DNA of 64,000 nucleotides, from positions 1 to 64,000 of the forward strand of contig JAILGS010000079.1 in the NCBI GenBank assembly GCA_024696615.1, written 5' to 3'. The notes beneath the pieces are model-generated. The model made no database searches. It was not told the origin of the DNA and saw nothing but the letters and a program-made list of their open reading frames with translations. Below are positions 17,049 to 25,902 of the stretch, piece by piece. Position numbers and translations under genes: made by a program. The stretch's first letter is position 1, and the number at the start of each line of letters is the position of its first letter. This DNA comes from Lachnospiraceae bacterium (lineage in GTDB: Bacteria > Bacillota > Clostridia > Lachnospirales > Lachnospiraceae).

Positions 17049-19840
17049 TCCTTCGTTTCCTTACGAGTCAAGTAGATTCGATGTAAGCAAAGTCCGCCGG
17101 AAGCCAGATGAAAGCGTAATACTGCAAATCTACTATGCATTCCAAGTTCCTTCGTTATCCGCATATGATCAGCGCCACCCTGGAAGGTATAGGTAGCAAA
17201 TGGAACTCCCGTATAATACAGACTTACAGAAAGCTGGGCCGTGGATGCTAAGCTAGAACTTGCTTCTAAGGTAATCTCATAGCTTGTAAGTTCACTCACA
17301 TCCAAAGCTACCGTTACATCCTCCCCCCGGTCATAGAGCCGGTCTTCTAATTCCACCGTAAGCTCCTTTTCAAGGCGCACATATTCCACATCTTCGCCCA
17401 AAAGATCCCCTTCTTTGTCTGGGCGATGAATCATCTCCACACGAAGGGCTTCCTTTTTTAGACGCTTCATGGCCATACTCTTTCCCACTACTCCACAGAT
17501 ATTTTTAGCAGAGCGAAGGAGTTCTCCCCTGGTTAAACTTCCATCATTCAGGGAACTTAGGGTATTATCCCCAATGTCATTGCAATCCCCATTCGTACAT
17601 ACCATATATAAGTCATTCTGCGCCCGAATCATGGCCGCATAGTCTTTTACGCTTGGATTTGGCGCAGTTCTGGTATTCACTTCTGCCCACCAGTCCGTCA
17701 TCACCACGCCCTCATATCCCCATTCCTTTCGAAGGATCGTGGTATTTAAATCATAATTGGAGGCAGTATAAAGTCCATTACACAGTCCATAGGTGGTCAT
17801 CACCGTACTTACTAACCCCGCCTTTACCACCATCTCAAAGCCTTTGAGATAAATTTCCCGCAGTGCTCTTGCAGAAATGACACTATCCGTACGACGACGC
17901 TCATATTCCTGATTATTGGCACAAAAATGCTTAATCGTTCCCGTAACTCCCACGCTCGTAAGTCCCCGTAACATCGCCCTGGCCATACGACCGGTCACAT
18001 ATGGGTCCTCGGAGAAATATTCAAAATTTCTTCCATTTAGTGGATGTCTATGGATATTCATGCCCGGACCTAAGAGGCATTCCACCTGGTTATGCACCAT
18101 CTCCAGTCCCGTGCAATGATACAATGCTTCCACCAAATCCGTATTAAAGGAACTGGCAAGCATGGTTCCATTCGGAAGGGAAAAGGCCTTCATACCACTA
18201 TCCAGACGCATGCCGCTTGGCCCATCATCACAACAGACTGCCGGAATCCCCAGTTCTCGAAGGTGCTTTGACACACCACCAAAGGCAGAGGCGGTTCCTG
18301 CAGTAACTAAGCTACTTCCCATGCCTTCTCCACGAATCAGACAGGAAAGATCCTCATCCGTAAGCTGGCATACGAAATCCTCCAAAGAAACTTCCCCATC
18401 TTCTAAGATGCAATCCGAAAGCTTCCAACTACCAAATCCCGGCTTTTTTGGGGCTTCTTCCATCCGCTCGTCCCAGAAAACCTTTAATGCTTCCCGCTCT
18501 GCTGCCATGCGGATCTCTTCGGACTCTTGTAATAATGGCACTTCTTCATAGGAAAGCGCTCCCTCTTCCCCGTGGCACATGCGCTTCATAGGAAGGACTG
18601 GCGCAAGAGCATGGGACAATTTCTCCATCACTAAATCCGTGGCAAAAAAGAGCTGTGCTGCCAGCTGACTGTTTCGCACATCCTCTCCCACATAGATTTT
18701 ATAATCCCCCTTCTCCACCACAAAACTGTCAGGACCACTCGTTACGCCCCGATCATCAAAGGAAGCTAAGGACTCATATGGCACCACCATGGTGATCTTC
18801 GCCGTTTCCCCCGGAGCAAGTTCCTTGGTCTTTTTCCAGGAAACTAACTCATACTCCGGCTTTCCAAGCTTTCCCTGGGCCTTGCCCACAAAGCACATTA
18901 ACACTTCCTTCCCCGGATATTCCCCCACATTCTCCACCGTGGCAAGCACCTTAAAATTCCCGTCCTCCACATGATTTTCCACGGAACAGGAACTGGTGCG
19001 AAACTTGGTATAGGAGAGGCCATAGCCGAAAGGATAGCGCACTTTCTCCTTAGCAAATGTTTCAAAATAACGATATCCCACATAGATATCTTCCATATAA
19101 TAATTGCGCAAAGGATCCCCAAAATTCTCATGGGATGGGTAATCCTTGATTTCATAGGCAATGGTATCCGGCATGCGACCGGAAGGGGACACTTTTCCCG
19201 TTAACACATCCGCACAACCGGCGCCACCCATCATGCCCCCCTGCCATACATACATCACCCCTTCCGGATGATATCGATCCACAAAACTCATATCCACCAC
19301 GGAGCCCACATTTAAGAGCACAATCATCTGTTCAAATGCATTACGGACCTTTTCAAGCATGGCTTCTTCCATATGGGTTAAGCGAAAAGAACCAGGTGTA
19401 TCACTGGCATCCCGGTCCTCCCCTGCGGTTCGGCCAAGGATAACGATGGCTTTTTTAGAAAATGTAGCCGCTTCACGCACTACTTCCTCCGAAAGTTCCA
19501 TCTCTTCCTGGCTCCAAGGTTCCGTTCCCCATCCCTCCCCTTCATTAAAAGGATGTTCTTCTTCCCAGGAAGCATAGACTGCCTGTAATTTCTTGTTGAT
19601 TTCCACATAGCCACTTTGCTCCAAACCTTCCACAATGGAAATCACATGGGAAACATTCACCATGCCGCCGGAACCGGTACCGCTTTTATAATAATGATTT
19701 TGGATTCTTCCGAAAATTGAAATCTTTTCATTCTTTGATAGAGGCAGGACCTTATCCCGATTCTCTAACAGAACGCAGCCTTCTGCTGCTGCCTGACGTG
19801 CTAATTGCTCATACTCTTCCCAATCCAATGTTACACCCAT
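17045..19840 (-). CDS. GH3 family glycoside hydrolase, permuted domain order
   Basis: 931-residue enzyme, probably a beta-glucosidase-like exo-hydrolase acting in the cytoplasm, since no signal peptide is seen. The usual GH3 order is reversed. Residues 1-280 look like the C-terminal alpha/beta sandwich (AAEGCVLLENRDKVLPL at the very start), about 290-400 like the fibronectin-III-like domain (ELAPGETAKITM, GDYKIYVG), and about 470-780 like the N-terminal TIM-barrel domain, with KHFCANNQE and the nucleophile Asp716 in VVMTDWW. A further beta-rich domain of about 100 residues ends the protein. This order is known for Ruminococcus albus and Butyrivibrio GH3 enzymes. GGAGGTTTTGGC precedes the ATG. 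A terminator hairpin lies directly upstream of that site. Confidence 0.9.
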   Translation of the reverse strand: MGVTLDWEEYEQLARQAAAEGCVLLENRDKVLPLSKNEKISIFGRIQNHYYKSGTGSGGMVNVSHVISIVEGLEQSGYVEINKKLQAVYASWEEEHPFNEGEGWGTEPWSQEEMELSEEVVREAATFSKKAIVILGRTAGEDRDASDTPGSFRLTHMEEAMLEKVRNAFEQMIVLLNVGSVVDMSFVDRYHPEGVMYVWQGGMMGGAGCADVLTGKVSPSGRMPDTIAYEIKDYPSHENFGDPLRNYYMEDIYVGYRYFETFAKEKVRYPFGYGLSYTKFRTSSCSVENHVEDGNFKVLATVENVGEYPGKEVLMCFVGKAQGKLGKPEYELVSWKKTKELAPGETAKITMVVPYESLASFDDRGVTSGPDSFVVEKGDYKIYVGEDVRNSQLAAQLFFATDLVMEKLSHALAPVLPMKRMCHGEEGALSYEEVPLLQESEEIRMAAEREALKVFWDERMEEAPKKPGFGSWKLSDCILEDGEVSLEDFVCQLTDEDLSCLIRGEGMGSSLVTAGTASAFGGVSKHLRELGIPAVCCDDGPSGMRLDSGMKAFSLPNGTMLASSFNTDLVEALYHCTGLEMVHNQVECLLGPGMNIHRHPLNGRNFEYFSEDPYVTGRMARAMLRGLTSVGVTGTIKHFCANNQEYERRRTDSVISARALREIYLKGFEMVVKAGLVSTVMTTYGLCNGLYTASNYDLNTTILRKEWGYEGVVMTDWWAEVNTRTAPNPSVKDYAAMIRAQNDLYMVCTNGDCNDIGDNTLSSLNDGSLTRGELLRSAKNICGVVGKSMAMKRLKKEALRVEMIHRPDKEGDLLGEDVEYVRLEKELTVELEDRLYDRGEDVTVALDVSELTSYEITLEASSSLASTAQLSVSLYYTGVPFATYTFQGGADHMRITKELGMHSRFAVLRFHLASGGLCLHRIYLTRKETKD

Positions 19841-19857
19841 GCCAAAACCTCCATAAT

Positions 19858-19889
19858 GAAAAAAGGGTATGAACCCGAATCATACCCTA
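19858..19889 (-). terminator. Terminator hairpin in front of the GH3 gene
   Basis: Minus-strand AGGGTATGA-TTCGGGT-TCATACCCT is a perfect 9-bp stem followed by six T, ending about 8 nt before the GH3 ribosome binding site. It may simply end the pyrF-pyrK-pyrD transcript. But a TATAAT box lies upstream of it at 19960-19965, so transcripts from that site would have to pass the hairpin. Confidence 0.8.
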
Positions 19890-19934
19890 ATTTATAAGAA
19901 CCTTCTCTATATTCTTGTTCTTGAACAATATGTT

Positions 19935-19965
19935 GTGATGACCCCTCATCACGAATTTTATTATA
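19935..19965 (-). promoter_or_regulatory. Putative GH3 promoter with palindrome at the start site
   Basis: TATAAT (minus strand, 19965-19960) has no good -35. Starting 7 nt downstream, where transcription would begin, is a perfect palindrome GTGATGA-GGGG-TCATCAC (19952-19935). It could be an operator or a 5' RNA hairpin. Confidence 0.5.
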
Positions 19966-20020
19966 ACCCATCTTTGACAAAAAATCTACAATTATTTTTT
20001 ATTTTAGTACAATTTCTAAA

Positions 20021-20926
20021 TTACTTTACGCAACCGATTAATTCATGGATATCTTCCACATGATTCTTTCGCATAAATTCTTCAATTCCTTCCACCACTT
20101 CGATGGTTGTAGTAGGACGATAGAAGTTAGCCGTACCGATGGATACTGCCGTTGCGCCGGCCATAAGAAATTCCAACGCATCCTCTGCGGACTGAATACC
20201 GCCCATACCTACGATTGGGATCTTCACTGCCTGCGCTACTTCATAGACCATACGAACTGCCACTGGTTTTACCGCAGGGCCGGACATACCACCGGTCTTA
20301 TTCGCCAGAGCAAAGGTACGACGATTAATATCAATCTTCATACCCGTCAGAGTATTGATTAAGGATACGCCATCCGCACCACCTGCTTCTACAGCTCTTG
20401 CCATATCCGCAATACTGGTAACATTCGGACTTAATTTCATAATGATTGGCTGTTTTGCCACTTTCTTAATGGCTTTGGTAATAGCTTCCGCAGTCTTTGG
20501 CTGGGTACCAAAAGCAATACCACCTTCCTTGACATTCGGACAGGAGATATTGATCTCTAACAGATCCGGACGCTTCTCCTCCTGGAGACGCTCCACCACA
20601 TTTAAATATTCCTCTTCGGAATGACCACAGACATTTACAATTACCTTGGTATCAAACTGCTCTAAGAATGGTAAATCCCTGGAGGCAAAAACTTCAATTC
20701 CAGGATTTTGAAGACCGATGGCATTGATCATGCCCCCATAGGTCTCCGCAATACGGGGTGCTGGATTACCAGGCCATGGATGATCTGCCACACCCTTGGT
20801 GACTACGGCACCCAATCGGTTTAAATCCACAAAATCCGCATATTCCATACCGGAGCCAAAAGTTCCGGAGGCAGTCATCACCGGATTCTTTAATTCCACA
20901 CCACACAAATTCACACTTGTCTTCAT
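20021..20926 (-). CDS. pyrD: Dihydroorotate dehydrogenase B, catalytic subunit
   Basis: Fourth pyrimidine step, oxidising dihydroorotate to orotate with FMN. The 301-residue class 1B protein has the substrate loop INISCPNVKEGG, whose Cys is the catalytic base of this class, plus the N-terminal NPVMTASGTFGSG and the FMN-phosphate region GMGGIQSAEDALEFLMAGA. The start overlaps the last base of pyrK, and the adjacent PyrK gene confirms the NAD-linked B type. Last gene of pyrF-pyrK-pyrD. Confidence 0.97.
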   Translation of the reverse strand: MKTSVNLCGVELKNPVMTASGTFGSGMEYADFVDLNRLGAVVTKGVADHPWPGNPAPRIAETYGGMINAIGLQNPGIEVFASRDLPFLEQFDTKVIVNVCGHSEEEYLNVVERLQEEKRPDLLEINISCPNVKEGGIAFGTQPKTAEAITKAIKKVAKQPIIMKLSPNVTSIADMARAVEAGGADGVSLINTLTGMKIDINRRTFALANKTGGMSGPAVKPVAVRMVYEVAQAVKIPIVGMGGIQSAEDALEFLMAGATAVSIGTANFYRPTTTIEVVEGIEEFMRKNHVEDIHELIGCVK

Positions 20927-21699
20927 TATAATTCCACCCCACTTGCTAAGAATACAGGACCATCCTTACAGATTCGCGCATTATGCACATGGGAATGCTC
21001 GTCCACTTCCGTCGTCTTGGTAATACATGCAAGGCATGCACCCACGCCGCAGGCCATACGCTCTTCTAGAGAAATGTAAGCTGGGCACTGCATTTGCTCA
21101 GAAAGGGCCTTGATCCCACGAAGCATCGGCTTAGGACCACAGGCATAGAACACATCCCCGGAAAGTCCATACTCCTTAAAGGCATCGAGGACATTGCCCT
21201 GGATGCCCACGGAGCCATCATCCGTAGCAATATAGACCGTTGCCACCTGATCAAATTCCTTCTTTAAAAAGAGGTTTTGATCCCGGTAACCTAATACCAC
21301 AATCTTATCCTGCTTCTTACCGGGAAGACGCTTGGCAAGTTCCAGCATTGGTGGGACACCGATTCCACCGCCAAATAATACGGCAACACCCTCATGCGCT
21401 TCCACATCATATCCGTTGCCCAGTGGGCCCATTACACGAAGGGTATCGTCTTCAACATAATCCTTGAATTCATCCGTACCTTTTCCCACCACACGGTATA
21501 CCAGGCGCAGATAATCCCCATCAATCTCGCATATACTGATGGGACGTGGAAGCAGTCTGGATCCGTCCTTACTATAGACGGAGATAAACTGACCGGGACG
21601 TGCGTTTCTCGCAATATCCTCGGTGCGAATCCACATCGAATATACTCCGGGAGCAAGGCATTCCTGCTTTGCAATTGTTACAATTTCCATCTTTGACAT
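20926..21699 (-). CDS. pyrK: Dihydroorotate dehydrogenase B, electron transfer subunit
   Basis: 257-residue FAD and [2Fe-2S] protein that passes electrons from PyrD to NAD. Visible are the FAD-binding RPISICEIDGDYLRLVYRVVG, the NAD-binding GGGIGVPPMLELAK and the C-terminal cluster-binding cysteines CGVGACLACITKT...CKDGPVF. It lies between pyrF and pyrD with 23 bp and 1 bp spacing, one transcription unit. Confidence 0.96.
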   Translation of the reverse strand: MSKMEIVTIAKQECLAPGVYSMWIRTEDIARNARPGQFISVYSKDGSRLLPRPISICEIDGDYLRLVYRVVGKGTDEFKDYVEDDTLRVMGPLGNGYDVEAHEGVAVLFGGGIGVPPMLELAKRLPGKKQDKIVVLGYRDQNLFLKKEFDQVATVYIATDDGSVGIQGNVLDAFKEYGLSGDVFYACGPKPMLRGIKALSEQMQCPAYISLEERMACGVGACLACITKTTEVDEHSHVHNARICKDGPVFLASGVEL

Positions 21700-21722
21700 A
21701 GTTCGTTCTCCATTTTCCCTAC

Positions 21723-22652
21723 TTATCGAGCAGCCTTTAATGCTCCATTGATATCTTCGATCATATCAATCACAGCCTGACGGGAAGCATCTGCAAAATG
21801 CTCTGCACCAAAGGATGCATACTTCTCCTGCTTATATGCAGCGATGATTCCACGGGAGCTGTTAACGATGGCACCCAGTCCATCCTCATTAAAGTATGGC
21901 ACTAAATCTGCAGCCTTACCGCCCTGTGCGCCGTATCCCGGAACCAGAATATAGGTCTTTGGCATAAGCTTGCGAAGGACCTTACCCATCTCAGGATAGG
22001 TTGCGCCAACAACAGCACCCACGTAGCTGTAGGAATCTCCCATAAGTTCCTCGCCCCACTTGGCTACATGCTCACCAACGATTTCATATAATGGACGACC
22101 GTCCACAAGCTGATCCTGGAACTCACCGGAAGACTTGTTGGAAGTCTTCACTAAGACGAAGATACCGGTCTTTTCTTCCTTACATACATCCATAAATGGC
22201 TTCACACCATCGGTTCCAAGATATGGATTTACGGTAACAAAATCTTCATTGAAGGTCTTAATCTTCTTGCCGCCAATTTCCACGCCACCAAGATGTCCTA
22301 CGGCATAAGCGGTGGAAGTGGATCCAATATCACCACGCTTAATATCACCAATGACTACCAAATCCTTGGACTTGCAATAATCCACGGTCTTCTGAAATAC
22401 CTTTAAGCCTTCCACACCGAACTGCTCATACATGGCAATCTGTGGCTTAACTGCAGGAATTAAATCATAGGTGGCATCCACAATGGCCTTATTGTACTGC
22501 CATACTGCTTCACAGGCTCCCTCGATGGTCTCTCCATACTCAGCAAATGCCTTCTTTACCACATGCTCTGGAATATAGGACAGCATTGGGTCAAGTCCTA
22601 CCACGATTGGTGCATCCAGCTTTTGAATCTTTCCTACTAATTTGTTAATCAT
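21723..22652 (-). CDS. pyrF: Orotidine 5'-phosphate decarboxylase, long type
   Basis: Last step to UMP. At 309 residues it belongs to the longer OMP decarboxylase subfamily rather than the 230-residue one. Diagnostic segments are VGLDPMLSYIPE at the N-terminus, the catalytic DIKRGDIGSTSTAYA (Asp-Lys-Asp array) and NPYLGTDGVKPF. AGAGAGG precedes the ATG. Only 42 bp separate it from the preceding XRE-type gene and no clear promoter was seen there, so read-through from that gene is possible. Confidence 0.95.
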   Translation of the reverse strand: MINKLVGKIQKLDAPIVVGLDPMLSYIPEHVVKKAFAEYGETIEGACEAVWQYNKAIVDATYDLIPAVKPQIAMYEQFGVEGLKVFQKTVDYCKSKDLVVIGDIKRGDIGSTSTAYAVGHLGGVEIGGKKIKTFNEDFVTVNPYLGTDGVKPFMDVCKEEKTGIFVLVKTSNKSSGEFQDQLVDGRPLYEIVGEHVAKWGEELMGDSYSYVGAVVGATYPEMGKVLRKLMPKTYILVPGYGAQGGKAADLVPYFNEDGLGAIVNSSRGIIAAYKQEKYASFGAEHFADASRQAVIDMIEDINGALKAAR

Positions 22653-22694
22653 GTTACATATCCTCTCTTTACATTGATCTTGTACTAAAATCCT

Positions 22695-24251
22695 TTATTT
22701 TGGCCATTCCGCTTCTAAGCGAATGATCAGGGATCGAATGCGTCGTAAATACCGCTCCCGGTATACGCCGTCCACGCCTAAGCGCTCCGCCTGACGCAGA
22801 TATCCCTCTTGAAATACATGGACAACCTGGGGCTGGGTGGTGCGTAACACCTTCACCGGATGAGTAATTCCCGTGACTGCCGCATAATGATCCCCGGCAA
22901 TTAATATATTTCTAGGCATTTCTCCACTCTGAATCACAGGGTGATAGTTGGGATAGCGCCGTATTAACTGAAAGATATTTTCCAAATGTTTTACATAAAC
23001 CTTGGGGGTATATAGCGGAATTGCATATCCCTCCGTCGGTGTTCCTAAAATATTCAACCGGCCTTTCAGGATATTCTCCGGTTCTTCCAGCATGATCATG
23101 TCATAATAGTCCCAACCATGCTCCAAATTCCGAATTAAGGCCTGGTAGCTCTCCTTGATGGCCGAAAAATTGGCCGCAGAGGTCTGAATCTTGGACTCTT
23201 TCATTAACAAGTCCACCACCTCCGGTGGCATGGTGTTCGGAGAAAGTCCCCAGGAACACTGATAATGATCATCTTCCATGCGATAATAGTCCATGAGCAT
23301 CCGGTCATAATCTCTGGCATCCTCAAAGACTTCCATAGCTGGCCGGCAAACCTTCATGATCTCTTTAAATTCAGTAAGGGTGGCCTCTATGAATTTCTCA
23401 TTTTTAGAAAATAACGTATATTCACTCTGTCCCTCAGCCCCCACGGATACGGAGGAAAGTGCTGCCACTCCCGGGCATACCATCAGGGTACGCTGTAACA
23501 AATGATCCCGCATACGAGGGTAATAATAGGACTCCACCTGACCGGTTAAGTATCTTGGAAGCCATCTGGACATGACATCCGTAACATCATCTAAGTTATA
23601 GGTTGGTGGAAAAATCTGGATAATACGATGTCCCCGCTGCAGGGCCTGATTCACAAAGCCCACACCCTGGGAGGTTTCATTGTAATTCTGGAAAAACCAA
23701 TCCAGTCCCCCTTCCAACATAAAATAGATGGTGGTGGGTTCCTTTAAAGCCGCAATGGACTCTACAAAATGTCGAAAAGAAACTTTCTTCTGTTCATCTC
23801 CATAAAAAATCGGAATCAGATTCTCATTAGAAGAACTTCCCCTTTCTAATGCTCCATCACTCCAATAGCGATTGCTGGCAGCTAATAAAAGCTCGGCATC
23901 CTCATCCTCCGTGGCCACAATCTGTTCCATGCCCCGTAGGAATTCGTCCACTCCCATGGGCTTATCCATTAACCAGTCCGCAATCATCTCCGCCATGCCA
24001 TCCATGGACTCCGGTGGAATCTTACTGCGGCCAATCATATCTACTAAGGCCTGAATCTGATAATCGGATAGACAGTGCTTGGCAAAGACTGCGGATAGAT
24101 TATTCACGGAATTCTTGTTCCTTGGAAGTTTTCTTCGTCCGGTTCGAAAGAGGCTAATTAATGATGCATCCACATTGAGCTCATTCGCTAGAGCTTTATT
24201 ACTCATATTGGTGATATCCATGAGATAACACAATTTATCTTTAAACTCCAT
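22695..24251 (-). CDS. XRE-type helix-turn-helix protein with large unknown domain
   Basis: 518 residues. Roughly residues 1-60 form an HTH (NKALANELNVDASLISLFRTGRRKLPRN). The remaining 440 residues are a soluble domain I do not recognise, with conspicuous aromatic motifs (QIFPPTYNLDDVTD, RWLPRYLTGQVESYYYPRMRD, RTLMVCPGVAALSS). There is no membrane helix. The ORF track starts at a GTG two codons upstream; ATG at 24251 is preferred because AAGGAG lies 5 nt before it. It sits between the TPR protein gene and pyrF, with a hairpin directly upstream. A transcription regulator with an effector-binding domain is one possibility. Confidence 0.7.
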   Translation of the reverse strand: MEFKDKLCYLMDITNMSNKALANELNVDASLISLFRTGRRKLPRNKNSVNNLSAVFAKHCLSDYQIQALVDMIGRSKIPPESMDGMAEMIADWLMDKPMGVDEFLRGMEQIVATEDEDAELLLAASNRYWSDGALERGSSSNENLIPIFYGDEQKKVSFRHFVESIAALKEPTTIYFMLEGGLDWFFQNYNETSQGVGFVNQALQRGHRIIQIFPPTYNLDDVTDVMSRWLPRYLTGQVESYYYPRMRDHLLQRTLMVCPGVAALSSVSVGAEGQSEYTLFSKNEKFIEATLTEFKEIMKVCRPAMEVFEDARDYDRMLMDYYRMEDDHYQCSWGLSPNTMPPEVVDLLMKESKIQTSAANFSAIKESYQALIRNLEHGWDYYDMIMLEEPENILKGRLNILGTPTEGYAIPLYTPKVYVKHLENIFQLIRRYPNYHPVIQSGEMPRNILIAGDHYAAVTGITHPVKVLRTTQPQVVHVFQEGYLRQAERLGVDGVYRERYLRRIRSLIIRLEAEWPK

Positions 24252-24272
24252 CCACACTCCTTACTCAAAATT

Positions 24273-24304
24273 AGCGAACCAGGCTACTTTGGGTCTGGTT
24301 CGCT
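24273..24304 (-). terminator. Hairpin between the TPR protein and XRE protein genes
   Basis: AGCGAACCAG pairs perfectly with CTGGTTCGCT (10 bp) around a 12-nt loop. On the minus strand AATTTTGAG follows, a weak T tract. It ends only about 12 bp before the XRE ribosome binding site. Confidence 0.6.
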
Positions 24305-24340
24305 ATCTTTTGCATATTACGTGTTCACTGATTCTAGAGA

Positions 24341-25747
24341 TTAATTCGCTTTAATAAATGCGCTAGCTTCCGTTACATAGAAACTATCCGGATATTGATC
24401 CACAATAAGCTGATAATAGGTCTTGGCCTTGGTATTCTCCTTCAGTGCCGCATAGGACTGAGCAAGATAATAAATCGTCTCCACGCTCTCCCCATTTAAC
24501 TTGTAAGAACGTTCCAAGCTATCGATGGCCTTGGTATATTCCTTGTCATTGTAGTATTCTTCTCCGGCTTCATAAAGAGCGGTAGCTGCCGGTGCAAAAC
24601 AATCACTCTTAATCTTGTTATAAAGATTGGTCTCCGCAGTACCGGTAAGTTCTTCCGAATTCAAAGCAAGAATGCCTTCCGCCGCTGCCACCTGGTCCGC
24701 ATTAATATAATTATATGCGGCTGCAAGTAACGCTTCGTAGACTGCTGCATTGGCATTGGAAACACCGGAATTGCTGGCAGTATCTTCTAACTCCTTATTC
24801 TTGGCTTCTAACTGGGCTAACTGACTCTTTAATACCTCAATTTCAGAATTACTATTGGATAATTGCACGGTATATTCATTTAAATTCTCATTGTATTCCT
24901 GCATCTTGCTCTGCAAGCGGGCAGGCATAATTAAAAACCAGATAATGGCTGCACCGATCACCACACCGATTAAGATATCAATTACGGTGATGGCCCCATT
25001 GGCTGGCTCTTTATACGTAGTGGATGGCATAATCACATCATTACCATTTAACGGCTTCACATCCACCTGATTATTCTTCTTTTTCTTTCGGCTTGGCAGG
25101 AAGGTATCCACATTCTCCTTGGAAAGCTCATATTCCAAGGTCTCAATCTCCGCTAAATACCGCTGGGAAAGAGTATTGGAACGATCCACCTTTAAGGTAT
25201 GCTTTAAACACTTCTTGGCTCTTGCATAATCTTCCTTACGGCAATACAACAGTGCCAATAACTGCTCCGCCTTCACAAATTTCACATTCTGGGTCAAAAT
25301 CTTCTTTAACTGAATCTCCGCCAAATCGAAATTACCCGTCTGTGCATGATGCAGAGCTAAGTTGTATTTCTGAATGGACTGACTCAGTTCATCGAACTGA
25401 TTCTGATCCGCCTGGATCTTTTTAATAAATACCGAAGCAATATTCATCTCCGGCTTAATATTCTTACTAATGGCCCACTGTGCCAGGGCTTCCACGACTT
25501 CACCCATCTCACAGTACACAAGGCCTAATAAATTTCTGGCATTAATATTTCTTTTATTCAGACGCAAACTGGTCTTTAGACAATCCGCAGCTCCGGACAA
25601 ATCCCGCACCTGAGCCTTGGCAAGGCCCTTGTTATAATACGAATTGGAGGTTTTTGCTACTCTTCGATATACCGTTACGTCTGCGCCACACTGAGTACAG
25701 AAATCCTCTGTATCAGACAGCGGTGCATTGCATCGATAACATCTCAT
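24341..25747 (-). CDS. Zinc-ribbon, TPR and coiled-coil membrane protein
   Basis: 468 residues in four parts. An N-terminal zinc ribbon has two CxxC pairs (CYRCNAPL, CTQCGADV). TPR-like helices span about 35-210 (AADCLKTSLRLNKRNINARNLLGLVYCEMG). After a Lys-rich linker, one membrane helix lies at about 258-280 (VIDILIGVVIGAAIIWFLI). A coiled coil (SEIEVLKSQLAQLEAKNKELED) and a second TPR set follow to the C-terminus. The cytoplasmic half would bind one partner and the outer half another; an envelope scaffold is plausible, but the function is unknown. Start overlaps the 52-residue gene by 4 bp (ATGA). Confidence 0.8.
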   Translation of the reverse strand: MRCYRCNAPLSDTEDFCTQCGADVTVYRRVAKTSNSYYNKGLAKAQVRDLSGAADCLKTSLRLNKRNINARNLLGLVYCEMGEVVEALAQWAISKNIKPEMNIASVFIKKIQADQNQFDELSQSIQKYNLALHHAQTGNFDLAEIQLKKILTQNVKFVKAEQLLALLYCRKEDYARAKKCLKHTLKVDRSNTLSQRYLAEIETLEYELSKENVDTFLPSRKKKKNNQVDVKPLNGNDVIMPSTTYKEPANGAITVIDILIGVVIGAAIIWFLIMPARLQSKMQEYNENLNEYTVQLSNSNSEIEVLKSQLAQLEAKNKELEDTASNSGVSNANAAVYEALLAAAYNYINADQVAAAEGILALNSEELTGTAETNLYNKIKSDCFAPAATALYEAGEEYYNDKEYTKAIDSLERSYKLNGESVETIYYLAQSYAALKENTKAKTYYQLIVDQYPDSFYVTEASAFIKAN

Positions 25748-25902
25748 AATGGCTGCTCCTGTTCATGGATCATAATCTCTGCCATAATATTGTTAATGAC
25801 ATCGGTTACATCCGGCATCTCATTGTTATAAATTGCATTCTCTGCTGCATCCACTTCCAGACTTGGCTGGAACTTCTTAATCTCTTCATCAAAATTAATC
25901 AT
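25744..25902 (-). CDS. 52-residue acidic protein coupled to folC and the TPR protein
   Basis: Below the ORF track cut-off. The sequence starts MINFDEEIKKFQPSLEVD and ends EIMIHEQEQPL; it is acidic, helical in look, without membrane segments or cysteines. Both ends overlap neighbours by 4 bp: its ATG overlaps the folC stop and its TGA overlaps the TPR protein start. That double ATGA arrangement argues strongly for a translated gene in a coupled operon. Function unknown; an accessory of the TPR membrane protein is a natural guess. Confidence 0.75.
   Translation of the reverse strand: MINFDEEIKKFQPSLEVDAAENAIYNNEMPDVTDVINNIMAEIMIHEQEQPL

Noticed and set aside
18162-18551. 129-codon plus-strand ORF
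   Set aside because: Antisense shadow within the GH3 coding region.
19841-19965. T-box or BglG/LicT-type antiterminator in the GH3 leader
   Set aside because: Neither the T-box core sequence nor a RAT-like consensus could be found; only a generic attenuator is proposed.
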